A stretch of 64,000 nt of DNA from Apostichopus japonicus (lineage: Eukaryota; Echinodermata; Holothuroidea; Aspidochirotida; Stichopodidae), in the NCBI RefSeq assembly GCF_037975245.1, contig NC_092561.1:11407001-11471000 (forward strand). The letters are read 5' to 3'. Positions within the stretch are counted from its first letter, which is position 1. Every line of letters starts with the position of its first letter. A program made the position numbers and the translations under genes. This document shows positions 63,621 to 64,000 of the stretch, one piece after another. The notes beneath the pieces were generated by a model, which saw only the letters and a list, made by a program, of their open reading frames with translations, did not search any database and had not been told where the DNA came from.

Positions 63621-64000
63621 AATCTCATACTTAGGTTTGCGCATTGTGAGAGTACAACCCACAATTTTGGATGAGGTAAAATATCATTTCAAATTGTTCT
63701 TATTCAGACAAGTTTTAAATCCAAAAGCAAGAAGTCACAAAGTAATTGACTTTCTTGTTTAGTTCAAAGTTTTAGAAAAACTTGAAGACAACCTTTTGTC
63801 ATTTTATATTGCACTCCAACAAGAAGGGAAACCTCAGTAATAATTATGTTGCTATTCTGGTTTTCACCTTTAAAATATATGATAAGTCTGGAATGCTATG
63901 TTGGAATGAAAATAAAATGAGTAATTTGTGAATTAGAAACAGCCACATGGTTGTAGCCACATCTACAGTATATCTCTTAGACTGAATAGCAACCAATGTC

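Overview
This is a piece of an animal nuclear genome. It is AT-rich, almost entirely intron and intergenic DNA, with GT..AG-spliced genes, many short diverged transposon copies and a large minisatellite. The two recognisable genes are cilium-linked animal genes. The repeat content (tRNA-derived SINE, Penelope-like and LINE remnants, hAT and TA-flanked inverted-repeat elements, GACCTTTGACC-type repeats) suggests a marine invertebrate, perhaps an echinoderm. That assignment is a guess; no sequence here names the species.

Left third (about 1-12.1 kb, possibly reaching 38.6 kb), minus strand: three coding exons (12075-11961, 3869-3704, 2921-2787) join in phase into the N-terminal part of a Tubby-like protein closest to TULP3/TUB. 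The C-terminal tubby domain lies beyond the left edge. A compact promoter-like cluster (two CCAAT boxes, a TCACGTGA E-box and a TGACGTCA CRE) at 38.64-38.70 kb, followed on the minus strand by a good splice donor, may be its distant 5' end.

Centre (12-38 kb): no coding exon found beyond those above. It holds dispersed repeats, a telltale 814-bp hAT element with a perfect 8-bp target duplication (18854-19667), a transposon-derived region rich in CGAGGGC (26.4-28.3 kb), and two related TA-flanked inverted-repeat elements (30141-32940 and 33529-37540), with a third short inverted-repeat element beside the second.

Right half, plus strand: five exons (39641-47478) join in phase into the first 251 residues of PIH1D1, the PIH-domain subunit of the R2TP chaperone complex. 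The last exon or exons, about 75-85 residues of CS-like domain, were not found before the window ends. Introns 3 and 4 carry a tRNA-derived SINE, a decayed Penelope-like element with a hammerhead-like tail, and a LINE 3' end. From 47.5 kb on I see only repeats: a CRE cluster, a tandem GACCTTTGACC repeat, a 3-kb array of about 71 copies of a 43-bp unit (56480-59522), and a 63-kb repeat cluster.

The two genes would be transcribed away from each other if the 38.6-kb promoter belongs to the Tubby-like gene. Both families serve cilia: TULP3 in IFT-A-dependent import of membrane proteins, R2TP/PIH proteins in assembling dynein arms and other large complexes.
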